Shown: piece after piece, positions 21,289 through 34,582 of the stretch
Position numbering within the stretch: the first letter of the stretch is position 1
Layout: every line of letters begins with the position of its first letter
Assembly: GCA_030734395.1 (NCBI GenBank)
Contig: JAUZTG010000034.1
Span: 1,488,001 to 1,552,000, forward strand
Direction: 5' to 3'
Origin: Sarocladium kiliense
Lineage: Eukaryota; Ascomycota; Sordariomycetes; Hypocreales; Sarocladiaceae
DNA: 64,000 nt
The notes under the pieces: generated by a model
The model's input: the letters and a program-made list of their open reading frames with translations, nothing else
Databases searched by the model: none
What the model was told of the DNA's origin: nothing
Translations under genes and position numbers: made by a program

Positions 21289-24200
21289 TCATTCATCATC
21301 ATCGCTCTCTACAATGAAACCACCTCTGACTCTCGGTCTCCTGACCAAAACAGGGGCATCCTCGTCTTCCTCAGCCACAGGCTTCTCCTTCAAACCATTA
21401 ACATCACCCTCTTCCTCACCCATCTCCTCGTCCTCACTCTCCACGCTCTTCCGCCTCTTCTTTCTGCTCCCTTCCCCATCACTTCCCTCCAACGGCGTAT
21501 CCTCCGTCTCAGAGTCCTCATCCGCACTACTACTGCTCCACCTCACCACTCTATCCTCATCGTCCTCATCATCACTGTCCGCCAACAACACCTCCGACTT
21601 CCTCTTGTTCTGTGCTCGTCCTGTGTACAACGGCTCTGACGGACCAACGATCTCGGCAGCCTTCTTTGCTCTTGCAGCTAGCTCTCGCTCCTTGGCGAAG
21701 AACTCTTCATCTTCTTCTGAGTCGAACTCATCGTCGCCTTCGTTGACGTACAGAGCAGACTTGATCTTCGCTGCCTTCTCTCGCTCTCTCTGCTTGCGCT
21801 TGCGAGCCTTCTCTGCCAACGCAGCGTCGTCTGGCTCCTCCGAATTGTCACGCTTGCGACGTTGGCGGAGTTTCTTCTTGGGCTTTTCTTCGCTGTCGAT
21901 GACTTTGCGAGCGGTGGGACCTCCAGCCGGGAAAAGCGCCTCAACGTCAAGTCCATCGTCCTCATCGCCGTCATCGTCGAAAGCGGCCTTTTTCCGTGGA
22001 ACGGTCTTGCGACGGAGGAGGTTGTCCGCTACGACATGCTCGTCAAATGTTGGCGGGCTGAATTCAGCTTGTTGGATGAAGTGTAGAGAGTCCTTAAGGT
22101 GGTCCGGTGACACATCTCCAGGGATAACCCATATTGAGTCGGGGGTTTCATCCTCGTCCTGGTTGAGGAGTCGGCAACCGGCAAGGGTCATGAGAAGCCT
22201 GAGATGAGAGTTCTTGAACATTGCCTTCCGGCGGGCCTCGTCATCAGGCTTGACAGCTTGAACTTGTTAGCATGTACTCTGTGGGAAGGGCGGAGCCAGG
22301 AGACTTACTGAAAGGAGGTGATTCCGGCTTAGGCGGTGCTTCAGCGCCCTCAGCCTCAACAAACAGATCTTCATCACCACGTGCTGCCTCGTTTGCGGTA
22401 GTCCACGCCCTTTTCTCCGCCTCAGCAGTCTCGACAGTCTTCCTGAGCCACGCAATATGATCACTCTCATTCCGATCAAGCATGGCGCCCACCACGATAG
22501 CCACCTGTCGATCTCTCTCTTCACCAGGATTCTTGAACTCCAGCTCAGCTCCAGGCCTTGCTTGTGCCTTCATGGAACTTGTCTGTCTTTCGTATCCATA
22601 CTCGAGGAAGAAGGCAATGCCTTGCAGCTTGCTGAAGAGGAGCTCAATGATGAGTTCTGGTCGTTGTTCAATCTTCTTGAAACACTTGCGCAGGATTTGC
22701 TTGACAAGTTCCTCCCACTCCTTATAAGATGGTGTGGCCTTGTCAAGCGCTTCCTGGCCTTTGATCATGTTATACAAGAGATGGATGATGTCGACGCGGA
22801 AGAGCATGACACTCATATCGAGTTTGAAGGCGACACGGTACATGAACCGATGCACACGCTTGAGTTGGTTGTCGTTGAGATCGCGGTAATACTTGAGGAA
22901 CTTCACGAATGTGTCTATCGCACCTTGGGTTGAGAAGCGATTTGCAAATCGATGGAAATCAAACTTGCGCTCCTTTGTCGTCTTCTCTGCGTTTTGTGCA
23001 TCGTCCGCTGATTCATCGCCTTCGACATCCGCTGCGGCGCCATCCTCACCGTCAGCAGCAGCAGCTTTCTTCTGTCGCGTTCGTTTGCGAGAGCGAACTT
23101 GCATGTCGACGTTCTGTTTGGAGTATGCCTCCAGAATTCGAAGGAAGTGATGTACTAACTCCGTGGCTGCGTCAAGGTAGTCGAAATTCTGATCCTTGTA
23201 CGATCTGATGATGTTTGCGATCACATCATGAGTGGCCTCTTCGTAGAAGAGACGGCTAAGTACGTTCTCCGCGATGTCCTGATCATCCTCATTGCCAGAA
23301 TCTGCCATCTCCTGTACCGTGAGCAGAATCTGCGTGAAGCATCTCATGACAGCAGAGAGTTCTGCCCACTCTTTGAGTTCGTGTGCCTCATGGAGTGCCT
23401 TGTTCAGAGTGATGAACATTTCCTGGTTCAGCACACCAGCAACGAGGTTGAAGCTCGTCACATCCTCTGCTCCCTTGTTCTGTTCCTTACGGCTCTTCCG
23501 CCGCACGCGCTCTGCCTCAAGGAACCACGCAACGACGTAGAAGAATTGCCGGCGGTGGTATTGCATAACATGAGGTGCTTCCCGGTCGATCGTCTTCCGG
23601 ACGTGCATAAAGAGCGGGTTGAAGCCAGAGTCAAGGAACTCTTCGACGAATCCACGGAGTTGCTCGTTGGCTCGAGCGTTGAGCTTTGGTGGGAGGCCCA
23701 TTTCGCGATCGTACTTGTCCTCCTTCCGTGCACGTCTCGGTGGCTTGTATTTCTTGGTGCTGTCGATCTTCTGGATCCTCGTTTGGGCATCTGCAAGTGC
23801 ATCTTGACCGGATAGGGAAGACATCTTGCCGTCGTCACGCTTGACCCAGACCATGGTTCCGAAACGACTGTGTCTTGTTGGTCCTTTGCGGTTATACGCC
23901 TTGAGCATCGCGTCTTCCTTCTTCATCAAATTCGAGAGCTCGTTCGATTTCGCTGAGTTTAGTTGCTTCTCGTTCATGTAGAGCTTGTCGATATCTACCC
24001 GCTTGACGAGGTGGTAGATGATCTCCATCACCGTTGTGTCCTCGCTCCTGAAATCCTCACCCATGTTTGACGCCAGCGTCAGAAGCACCATAAAGATGTC
24101 TTGATACGAGAACGCGTCGATCGTGGCTGAGCGAGAGACGTAGTTTTCGTCGCCGTCGTATTTGACGTTCGGTGGAGGAGCGATCATGGCGACGTTGCGG

Positions 24201-24811
24201 AGGAAGAAGAGGACCAGCTTGATGATGCCTTGATCCCTGGCTGTTCTGTTGCCGATTGGGACCGCCATTGCCGGAAGGGCCACTCTCACAGCAGCGTGAA
24301 GGATTCTCGCGCCATCGTAGTTGATAATCGAGCTCTTGTACGCCACCTGTGCAAGTTCCAAGACTGGCATATGACGATGATGGTTCACTGTCATGCGCTC
24401 CTTGTCTCTATCCATTGGCCAGGTCAATGGCACCATGACCTCCAGGCAGGCAAGTGCCAGCCGCGCCTTGTATCTGTTATCCGCTTCGCTCTCGGGCCAT
24501 AGTGAGATGATTGGCAGTATGTCGCCCTCGATTAGGTTCGCTTCGTAGATGCATCGCGCAACATCCATACGGTTTGTCTTCTCATCGTAAAATCTGATCC
24601 AGCGTTTCAAGTCGCGCAAAACCTCGAGGGCGTCGTCTCCGAGCTGATATCTTCCATCGTCGTCTGCACTGACGCCGCCAAGCTGTCCAAAGAATGAGCT
24701 TCATCCTACTCGACGTTGAACGGAGAGGGAACCTACGGCAGACACGAGACTGTTGACATGAGCCCGGACTTCAGGGTGGACAATGTCCACGGGGCCATCA
24801 GACGTCTCCAT
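21289..24811 (-). CDS. TOF1: Replication fork protection complex subunit Tof1/Swi1 (Timeless)
   Basis: Tof1/Swi1 with Csm3/Swi3 stabilises paused replication forks, supports the S-phase checkpoint and helps cohesion. Exons 24737-24811, 22309-24682 and 21289-22256 (introns 24683-24736 and 22257-22308) give 1138 residues, the usual length. The first exon is short: METSDGPVDIVHPEVRAHVN and five more residues. The next begins LGGVSADDDGRYQLGDDALE and continues RDLKRWIRFYDEKTNRMDVA, the Timeless N-terminal signature, with NHHRHMPVLELAQVAYK and SRFGTMVWVKRDDGK. The middle carries a basic and Ala-rich stretch (RSRKRTRQKKAAAADGEDGA). The last third is highly charged with acidic and Lys/Arg blocks, ending IVESDDDE. 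Exon 1 was placed by phase and by resemblance to other fungal Tof1 starts. The gene is head-to-head with the dehydrogenase, 329 bp apart. Confidence 0.93.
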
Positions 24812-25140
24812 GGTGATCAATCGACTCTGTCAGGACGAAGCTGCAGTGTTCTCACAGAGCCCAATAACAGTATCGTCGGTCGTTGTGCTTGGCCCGCCAC
24901 GGTCGTCTATCCAGCCGACGCGTCTAGACGCGCTTTCTCAGAAACCGTGTAAATGGGCACGCCCACACGATAAGCGATAAGCCTCGAAAAGTGGTTACCC
25001 TAGGCAAGCTGTCCCGCGGTGTCAGAAGCCAGCCTCCCCACCTAAGCCGAGGTTACCCGTCGATCATCACATCAATCGTCACTTCCGAACGGCTTTTGTC
25101 TTCTTTCCGAAGTTTCACATCATACTTCAAGCACAAAGTC
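24812..25140. promoter_or_regulatory. Shared 329-bp divergent promoter, TOF1 / 3-hydroxyacyl-CoA dehydrogenase
   Basis: The interval separates two divergent start codons. I recognise no particular element in it. Confidence 0.5.
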
Positions 25141-26229
25141 ATGGCCTCATCACTCTTTCGTACGCAGGCATTGGGCGCTGTGCGTCAGGCGCGATACTTC
25201 AGCAGCTCACCACGGTGTCACGCTGCTGAGGTCAAGAGGCTAGGCGTCATCGGCGCTGGCCAAATGGTACGTCTATGCCTCGAGTGTTAGAACGTGACGA
25301 TCTGACACTGCGGCAATCATTTACTGACAAATCGATGAACAGGGTCTCGGTATTGCACTTGTCGCTGCCCAAAGAGCCCAGGTTCCCGTCACTCTCGTGG
25401 ATGCGTCGGAGACGGCATTAGAGAAGGGCTTGGCCTTCGCGGGTAGGCCTCCGTTCCGTCTTACAGGATCAAGTCAAGACAACTGACACTCTACACAGAA
25501 AAGCTGCTTGCGAAAGATGTCTCCAAGTCGAGGATCACACAAGAGCAAGCTGACAAGGCACGGTCACTGCTGTCCCCCAGCACCGAGATCGAGGACCTCT
25601 CCAACGTGGACTTCGTCATCGAAGCCATCCCCGAGATCCCGGATCTCAAGTTCAAGATCTTCAAGCAACTTGCCGAATGCTGCCCAAAGCATGCCATTCT
25701 TGCAACGAACACATCTTCCATCTCCATTACCCGGATTGCCGCTGCTACGACAAGCGACCCTACGGACCTCTCGGCCTCATCACGCGTCGTCTCTACGCAT
25801 TTCATGAACCCTGTGCCAGTGCAAAAGGGCGTCGAGATCATCAGCGGCCTGCAGACCAGCAAGGAGACGCTCGACACTGCCATCGACTTCTGCACCAAGA
25901 TGGGCAAGATCGCTTCCGTATCGGCCGATTCGCCCGGGTTCCTAGCCAACCGTATCCTGATGCCGTACATCAACGAGGCCGTTATCTGCCTTGAAACTGG
26001 CGTAGGCGACCGCGACTCAATCGATGCTATTATGAAGAACGGGACCAATGTGCCCATGGGACCTCTCCAGCTGGCCGACTTCATTGGCCTTGACACCTGT
26101 CTCGCAATCATGAAGGTTCTGCACGGAGAGACGGGAGACTCGAAATACCGCCCCAGCGTCCTCCTCGCTAAGATGGTTGACGCTGGCTGGCTGGGCAAGA
26201 AGAGTGGAAAAGGCTTCTACGATTACTGA
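25141..26229 (+). CDS. Mitochondrial 3-hydroxyacyl-CoA (hydroxybutyryl-CoA) dehydrogenase
   Basis: This NAD-dependent enzyme oxidises L-3-hydroxyacyl-CoA to 3-ketoacyl-CoA in beta-oxidation. Exons 25141-25266, 25343-25442 and 25499-26229 (introns 25267-25342 and 25443-25498) give 318 residues, the length of the monofunctional HADH/FadB2 family. The N-terminus (SSLFRTQALGAVRQARYFSS) is a typical mitochondrial presequence with an RYFSSS-like cleavage region. The NAD-binding loop is GAGQMG at residues 38-43. Further marks are FVIEAIPE, ATNTSSISIT, the HFMNPVP block with the catalytic His, SPGFLANRILMPYINEA with the conserved Asn, and the C-terminal GWLGKKSGKGFYDY. The many such enzymes in fungi make an exact yeast-style name unsafe. 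Confidence 0.93.
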
Positions 26230-29200
26230 GCACTGACTTAGCATCCAAAATAGTTATCAAACGCGCTCGACGGCATCAGAAACCTAATTAGCGTGACTCG
26301 TGTGTGAGAAGTGACTAGCATCTAACACGGCTTGGTGTAGACTGGCGCCTTTCCGTATACAGAAGCTGAGAGTAACTTAAGCATCAAAGGATTGTTCCTC
26401 GTTCGAGTCAACCGAGGTTTCTCAACCGTGTGGGGGTTAGTGGAAACGCATAATAGCACCTGCTGATCTGAAACTAAGCGGAGCTCCTCAACGAGCCAGA
26501 TCACACGTTTTGGGCAATCACAGCGAATTGACTGGCATTATCCTTGATGCAAAAGATCGCTGCAGATGGCCAGCATTCAGGCGGGGGCTGTCTCCGCACA
26601 ACCATTTCGCCTTGCGCGTTCTAGCGCCTCGATAGAGTCTGGGAGGGGACGATTTTGGCCCTTTAGAAATTACAATGACGATGGAAACAGAGGTTTCATA
26701 TTGCTCTACGACAGGCATGGTCCCGGAATATCTTCGAAAAGCTCGTATTCATGTTCAGGCTGGATGACGACTCAGACACGCTCCCGTAAATAGACGAGAC
26801 AAGCCAAGTTGGGCCAGATCTAATCTTAAAGATATAGTGGTGGCAACGGGGGAATTCGGTCTCGACGGCGTCGCATCAAGTTGAAACGCGGCATTGCAGG
26901 TTCGCTCCCGGCAATGGCCATGCAAGCTTGGCAGTGCGGTTCCTGTCAGGTGGCTATGACAGGAGATGGCTATCACTTCACCGAGCTCCGGGGGTTTTCA
27001 ATAGGTGCGAAGACTTAACGAGCTCGATGGGAACATCTACGTGATCATGTTTTGCGGGACCTTGATCTCGATGCTGCGTCCCCGTCATGTTGTCCGATTA
27101 GTACGAAATCGGCCGGTAGGACTGAATAAGTAAGAGGTTTCAAGGGATCGTCAGACGCATTAGAGATCCCAGCACAGATCACTCCTCATCGTACGTACAG
27201 AGCAGAAGGCCAACCTAGTCATCTTAGACCGGGGTTCACCAATGCCCATTGGTGAAATCACGGTCCGGGAAGCAGCATGACGCTGACTCGAGATAGGACG
27301 GGGCTGAGGACAGCGGCGGCTACAACTCACTACGCGATTGAGATGGAAGTGGCATGGCGCGTGGTTGCCGCGGCTTCAAGCAGCACCAACGTCCCGGGAC
27401 GAGCCACGCCGTACGGTTTCCTCGGGATGTTTGTCCGCGCCGCACACCACAAAGCTCGTGGAATGAGCAAGGCGAGCTGCTTGTTTCAGAATGAGCACTT
27501 GCTGCCTGACGATGAAAGTTCGATCGGTCGGCAGTTGTTCTCCGGTAAGTGATGAGACTTTCCGTGGCGGGAATACTACCATCCATTCAATCGCGCGTCT
27601 GTGGGAATGAAGCCCTATGCGGACCCTTACACAGCATCTGACAGCTTGCCATGATCAGCAGCGGCCCATGGCCAGGTGCGGGTGCTTTGGCATCCTTGTG
27701 TGCTGTCCAGGTCCGCGTGAGGGGGGCGCGTTTGATGACCTCTTGGCTAGGCGTGACGATGCCTAACGAACGGACAGCTACAGGAACAGCTTTCGAGTTG
27801 AGACATGGCATTTGTTGGCTGGTTTGTTGCTACAAGCTTAGCAATAGGGCAATAACATGGCTGGATCTTACAAGGAACGTCAGAATGTTGCGAGATCTGC
27901 TTGGATATCCGAGGCGAATCAGATGAGGAGTCCGAAGCGTAATCCAAATTGTAAGAATGGGAGGCCGAATGAGTGCAGCTCGAAGGTGCTCAACTAGCCA
28001 TTCAGAGGCTTATGACAAGGGCCCCCAAGGTCGACGAAACGCTGACTTGATGGTAAGAAGAGAATGGGGAGCCAAAGTCTAGGATGGCATATCGAGTGAC
28101 GGAAATGTGCACGTTCGTTCCGAAGGTGTGGGACCTTGAGGCGGTCGGCGACCAAACCTTGCGCGGCGGCGGGCGTTAATACACGGATAGGTGGTGATGC
28201 TTGAATGCGAGTCATTGGAGGGACCTGCAGCAGTGTGTTGTGAGAAGAAGCTTGCCATATGAGACCAGCCGAGACAGGATGAGGCAGCGCGCTCTCGCAT
28301 GATTGATGGGTGGGAGAAGAGAGACAAAATGAAGAAGAGGGAAGCAAGCGACCAGAACGACCCTGGCCAATTCAAGGCTGGATGCTTCTGTGGCTGAGGC
28401 TTGTGGCACCTGCCTGCCTGGGCTGAGAAGTGACGGGTGCAATTAGATGGCGGAAGGAGCAACCACGGCATGGCAACGCACCTGCTCTGCCCGAGATGGA
28501 GAATGCTCTCGCAAACCAGGCACGGTGTGACCAGTTGTTAGCTGTTTCTTGCAGCCGCTGTCAGTGGCCACCGCGAACTCACTCCATTGTTGCTGAGGTT
28601 GTTCTTCCTCGTGTGGATTGTGGCTGATAGATGCAAGATATCTTGCCTTATGGGAAAAAGGAGAAGGGCCCAGAATAACGCAAGGTGCTCAGCTCCCATC
28701 CTCCTGCTTTTCAGCTAGATTGACATGACCCAAAACGACCGTTCTCTCCCCATGGCCAGGGCTACAACCTCAGCGGTGAACCAAACTCTTGCCGATGCTG
28801 CTGCAGCCTCATCCCTCATCAGCTGCAAGTCTGCCTCCTCGCATCCAGAGCAGTGCGTGCGTACTTCGTACACCAATAAGCGCCGATGCGACCAGCACCT
28901 TTGGCTTTCCCCGGCTGCTCCATCATCCAGACTCGGCCGTTGCGTGTAGGCCGCGGCCTTTGTCTCAAGGCAAATGCAGCCTCAAGGGGCCCTGTTCATC
29001 CTCGTCTTACGGCTTATTGCGCTGGCAAAAGCCTGAGGAAGCAAGTGCCCGCGTAAAGAGGGCTCTTTGGTTGTCCGCATGAGTGGCTTCGGGTCCGCGT
29101 CCATTCGATCTCTTTGCCGCAACGCCACTCTGCCTCGTCTTGGGAGCACAACTTTCCATCCCGCATTCTCCAACGCGCACAAGGGAGCAGCCAGGTTTGG

Positions 29201-32200
29201 ACTGCAGCCACACAAATCAAGCGCCGCCTTCCGCTGGTGTCGTGGCGCCCGCCTCGACTTGTCGCGTCGACATGCTGACATGGGGCCAGATCTAAGACAC
29301 TTCACCAGCTCGGTGCTGTATCGACCGTGGTGCGCGGCCACCCCCAGACGCCGATCCGTCTTGAAGCTTGATTTGCGCAGAGTGCTCAGCAGCCACGAGC
29401 AAGGGTCTAAAATTCGTACTCCGTATCTGTGGATGGCCTGCAAAGAGGTGTTGCCCCTGCTGTAGTTACTTCCTCGAACCTTGAGTTACTTCCGAATGAC
29501 CACAGCTCTAGCTGGCTTACCATGGCGCGGTAACAAGCTATGGCTCAAGTGTCTCCAGGGTCTTCTGCCATGGCTTTGTTCTATTGCACATCTGGCGAAG
29601 ACGTAGCGGTCCTCATCAGCACGGTGAACTAGACAGTCCTCAAAACCGCCCCTGTTACACTGATGACCCGTCAATTCATTCCAACTTGGCCCAGAATCTG
29701 ATTGGGGTACAAGACACCACATTTTTACATCCTAGAATAGGGCCCAACTCAACCCTGCATCGGATGCGCTGCGTCTTGGTGGGAGCGGACTCCGTGTACC
29801 TACGGATTCGATGTGTTGCAGGCGGTGGGCAGCATTCGATATAGTCCGGCTTGAGAATGACTGGTGTCTATGGGCAGTTAACATCGTTACCACCAACGTA
29901 ACGCAACAAGCGCCACTCAGCATCGGCCCAGAGTCGAACGTGGCTTCTCGGGCGCCAGATGTTTCGAGGATCACCACCCTAACCCCCCGTCCTGGGCTAT
30001 GCAACAGGGATCCGAGCTGCTTTTTGACGCGCGAACTGGGTTACACCACTGGCGATGGACTCGACCCCACCAAAGATATTCCGTTCCACTCACATCAGCC
30101 TACGGATCTTTCGGCGCTGTTTTCCTAGACCCAGGTCGCAGGCCACTCTGCCCTTCACTACCATACTGCAATGCACCCCTGGTCCTTTGCAAATCTTCCG
30201 GCGCTCCCTCATCGCAGCTTCAATGGGAGTCATGACATCGTTCGCTGACACCCACAGAGAGACGCAATACCGTGAATCGTGGAGAGCCGATCCGCCATGG
30301 CCAGACATGACCACGGTAGAAGGTCTCCTGGCAAGGCGGTCTCTGGTTTGGCGAGCAGAGGTCTGCAAGCCGTCACTTGTTACGCCACGGGCTGGCCCTG
30401 ACGCCGCGACAACAAGCTCGAGCTTCTCTTGGCCCCTTGCGCACCTAGGCGATTCACTTTGGTATCTAAGAAGACTATAAAAGACGCTAGTCAATGTTAA
30501 CCTGAATCTCCAGCAACGGGCATCAACTTTATTCACCTTAGACGCTCCAAATGTTGCTTGAGCCTGCAACAATGACGAGCGACGATAATGTTGTCTTTGG
30601 GATCGACAGCACTTCTCGCTAACAGCACCCAGGCAGGACTGGTCATCCATCCCTGCCAGGCTGATCAGGGTGTGCCATCAAGAACCGTTGGCTGTTGAAA
30701 CAAGTGCCCACACCTCAACACACCTCTATGCCCCCCCTTCCTTTGCTTGCACGCCCCTTCAAGCGGCCCTTCATTCCTATGAGACACACCCCTCCCAAGG
30801 TCTCAGGCACAATCTGGCATGGCCGCGGCACGTCTCAATTGCAAGCATGTTCGTAACCGTGGGGTTCGCACTGAGCTAATGTAATGAAGGACCAATGGAC
30901 AAGATCGAGCTATGCCAGCCGAGATGCAGAGCAGACTGCTCTTACACCAGTTCCCGTGCCACCTTCTAGTCACGTTGAGAGGCTTCATGCCGCTGAACCA
31001 CCTACATGCCTTTGATCATGCAACGATCGAAGCCGCCGCGAATCGTGTACTAAGGCTAACGAGCTACGGTAGCCCTGCTTTAAGACTGCAGACAGCACAC
31101 AGTCCGTCCCTGCTTCAAATCATGCGGCAGTGCATCGGCTGGCTTTCGAGAAAGAACTCAGCACCGAAAGGAAGCGGACGGATGCACCCCGTGCATGCAT
31201 CAGCCTTTTTCGACTCATAATCATAGCTCTTGCTCTCCAAAAGGCCCCTTAAGCACAGCTGCAATTCTTCCAACTCCTTTTATGTCGTTTCTATTCCCAC
31301 ATCATTGAGAAATAAGCAGGGCTGTGTTTCTCGAACCATCCTCAGATCGACTCAACCCCCAGAACCTCCACTGAAACGAAAGTCTACATCAGCAGCTGCA
31401 CGCAGAATCTCAAGCAGCATCTCACCAACATTCTCAGCCCCCCATATCCTCAGATTGCCCGGCCTGTGACTCTCGCTGCGGCTTTTCTATTATCAGTACA
31501 CTGCCAGCGTGGGTCGTGTTCGACTACTCGGCAAGCCTTCGTCGGTCACTTCGCTGGACACCCCCCACAACCTTGTCCTTCATCACTGTCCCTTGCCGTG
31601 TGCAGGACAGTCTTCAGCCGGGACTTGCCAATCATTTTCTCCGACACCCCCCCTTCTCTGCCTGACTTCCCGCCATCCTCCTCCTGCAAGACTCCGTGTT
31701 CCTTTCAGGGAGAGCACCGGCCTGCAAAGATCTCGACCCTGTGTGTCCGGACGTTGAGTGGTGTCTAAATTGCAGATATATCTAGTCGATCAGTGGCCCA
31801 CAGACAAGGCCTTTGACGCTGGGTCTTCGCCATTTGTCGTTGCATATATCCTTCTCGTGTTTCGCAGCCGCGCGAGCACTTGGGATACCAGACAACACCA
31901 TCTAGACAGGGCACCCGAACTTGGACTGACTCCCAAGTTCAAGGCATAGTCGCCTGTCTTCTGCCTCGGCTCTTCGACATTTCCGCTATAAGGGTCCACG
32001 GCCTGGCCTGAGTGGACAGCAGGCCGGCAGCGCCAAATCCACAGTCAGCAACGACTCTTTTGCTATCGAAACCTTTTGAGTCTTGCCCCAGTGTTACAGC
32101 TCTTCCACCCTCCACCGACTTGCGCTCTTCCTTCGCTTGGTATCAGTCTCCCCGACCCTGCTCCTGCAGCTCGCCTGTCGAGACCATTCGTTACTCTGGA

Positions 32201-32369
32201 GGGCTTCTCAAACGTTTGACGATTCCTTCTTCGGAACACCTCACCTTCCTGTCACATCGCCAACCTCCTTTCGCGCCGCCTACTTCCTGCAACGCATTCC
32301 CTCGAGTGGACGAGATCCGTCTCTCGGTCCGGAGATCAGACACCCTCAGCCCATATTCCACCGTCACAA
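26230..32369. other. 6.1-kb gene-free interval upstream of the homeobox gene
   Basis: This is the largest empty stretch in the window. Open frames on both strands (for instance 29067-29465 plus, 30090-30650 minus) are short, Arg/Ser/Cys-rich and unrecognised, and no splice-linked coding chain is visible. Composition is not AT-rich, so a decayed RIP-mutated transposon is unlikely. From about 31230 to 32369 the plus strand becomes C/T-rich with few purine runs, the look of a long 5' leader leading into the homeobox start. A non-coding RNA or an extended regulatory domain cannot be excluded. Confidence 0.5.
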
Positions 32370-34582
32370 ATGCTCGCCACTCGCCCTAGCGATTCAGAGA
32401 GTAGCCGCTGGCCCTTCAGCAAGTTTGACCCGTCCCCACGGAAGCATCTGGGATCACGCATGTCGAGCACATACGACTCCTCGCTGTCGACCCACCAGGA
32501 CTGGCAAGGGCAGTACTCATATTTGCCTCCGGAAGAGAGTGCGGTTTTTGGTCAATCCTTCGATCAGCATCATGATCCGACTGTTTCCTCGCGTAGCCCT
32601 CGAACCGTGGAGGCAGTGCCGGCAAGTATCGATGCTGCTTTGAAGAGGGGACCCAAGTCGCCCCTGGTCGACAACGAGAGCAGGGAAGGCAAATTCACTG
32701 GCGAAGCGAAGGCATCTACGGGCGAGGCTATGCAGGTCCTCCCTGAGGACAGCATGTATACCGTCAAGCGACCAGATCAAGCGCATGACGAGTCAGCCAC
32801 TTCGGCGGATACCCCGTCTTTATCCATGGGCTCGACGCATCTCAGCTCTGGATCCTCCACAGGTCAGATCACGGAGTCACAACAGGTGCAAATGGTCGGC
32901 AATGGCAAGGCCGACGGAATAAAAGAGGAAGAGGATGATGTAGTGGATGACGACGAGATGATTGACGTTGATGGTGACCAACCCTCTCGCCCCATGACTG
33001 CTGCCGAGCGCACAGCGGCCCGTCGAAAGATGAAGCGGTTCAGGTAGGACTGTCTGAAAACTCCCTGTTATGACATCCAGCTCACTCGAGTAGACTCACA
33101 CACCAGCAAACGCGGTTCCTGATGAGCGAATTTGCAAAGCAGCCCCATCCTGATGCCGCTCACAGAGAACGCCTTTCCAAAGAAATTCCAGGGCTCAGCC
33201 CAAGACAGGTTCAAGTTTGGTTCCAAAACCGGTGAGTCAAGAATCTGTTATCCGTTATAACATGTGTCTCATACTGCGGCAGTCGTGCAAAGATCAAGCG
33301 CCTCACAGCAGATGATCGGAACCAGATGATCAAGATGAGGGCGGTCCCCGACGACTTCGACAATGTTCAAGCGCTGCACTCGCCCTACGGGGCTGTCCAT
33401 GGCCTTGGAGCACCCATGGGTCCTCCCGTTGAGTTTGGGAATCCCAACTACGGCGGTGACACCATGATGCGGCCATTGATGGTCGATGTGCGCAGACATG
33501 AAAATGACGAACATCTATCGCCGACAGGCCTCACGCCAGGTTTCGGTGGCATCGGCATGGGCCACGGTAATGGCATGAGCAGCTCTGAGCTAATGTCGCC
33601 CATGACACCCACTTCAGGCGATCGATATCAATTCGGTGGGCAAATGGCCGCGCCTCTGAGTGTCGGGGGCAGGCTTTCGAGTCCCCTGGCTGGCAGACAC
33701 AACAGCATCGATGCTACTCTGCATATGACGAGACAGAACATGAGACCTCTGCAGCCTCTACATCTACGTGACCCCTTGACCAGGTCGCGCTCAGATACTG
33801 TTCACTCGCCTTTGCGAACCAGTATGTCTTGGAAAGGTGACTCTATGAGCTATTCCACCTACCCAACTCCCACCTCTGCGTCTGATATGACCAGCCGTCA
33901 GCATTCCGTCTACGACCCAAGTCAGATGAACCCTTCCTCTCATACCGGACCTGGTGCCTTTGACTCCACAGGACATTATGCAGCGCAAACTGGCGGCTAT
34001 GAACATCCCGGGGCAACAGGGAGCCTAGCTTCCACTCAAAACCTTGGTTACTCCATGCCACAGCAACCATCAGCCACTCGGCCATCGCGCTTGAGGGCAG
34101 CCTCTGCAACACTCCCCCTGAATCTCGACATCAAGGAGCATCATCGGTCCTCAGACCTCATCGCCCAGTCCGCATCATCAGGGCAACGACAACGAGCCCC
34201 ATCGACAACTTCCCAGCTGGATAACTCTTCCATATACACAACGAGCTATCCGCCTGCTCCACTGACCGCCCCTCTGGAGTTCTCTCTGTCGAAGCCATCG
34301 GCGACTCGCAATGATGCACAGCACTACTCAGCACCACAAATGAGTGCCCCAATTCACGCTCCGAGTGATTTCTCCAGCGCTTTTCAAGCAGGAATGTCTG
34401 CGCCAACTTCAAGGACTCCAATGAGAGACTCATTTGGTGGAGGTGGTCCCTTGTCCTTCGGCCAGGGTCACGATTCTTCGGCTACTTTCGATAGTGACGT
34501 ACGGGGGCTTGATCGAAAGCGCAGCTTCACAGTGTCAGGCACCAGTGGAAATACCTTGGAAACCTCGGAATCTCAATCCTGA
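32370..34582 (+). CDS. Homeobox transcription factor (fungal conidiation-type HTF1/RfeB-like)
   Basis: This is a nuclear DNA-binding regulator of 703 residues. Exons are 32370-33043, 33094-33231 and 33283-34582. The homeodomain spans roughly residues 217-276: RRKMKRFRLTHQQTRFLMSE, the loop EFAKQPHPDAAHRERLSKEI, and the recognition helix LSPRQVQVWFQNRRAKIKR with WFQNRR at 267-272. Both introns cut inside the homeodomain, at R225 and R271. The domain is followed by DDFDNVQALHSPYGAVHG, which I associate with the Htf1/MoHox2 group needed for conidium formation; that link is from memory and moderate. An acidic patch (EEEDDVVDDDEMIDVDGD) precedes the domain, and a long Ser/Pro/Gln/Thr-rich disordered region follows, as expected for a transcriptional activator or repressor. 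A C/T-rich leader and 6 kb without genes lie upstream. Confidence 0.88.

Noticed and set aside
21266..22207. Plus-strand 313-codon Ser-rich frame
   Set aside because: It is the mirror of the acidic, Lys/Arg-rich TOF1 C-terminus on the minus strand. The Ser/Leu richness is a reverse-complement artefact.
26390..26420. Possible tRNA B-box (GTTCGAGTC)
   Set aside because: No matching A-box, acceptor stem or cloverleaf around it.
30090..30650. 186-codon minus-strand frame in the large gap
   Set aside because: Composition is atypical for coding here (Arg/Cys/Ser-rich), no homologous feature is recognised and overlapping frames are equally long on the other strand.
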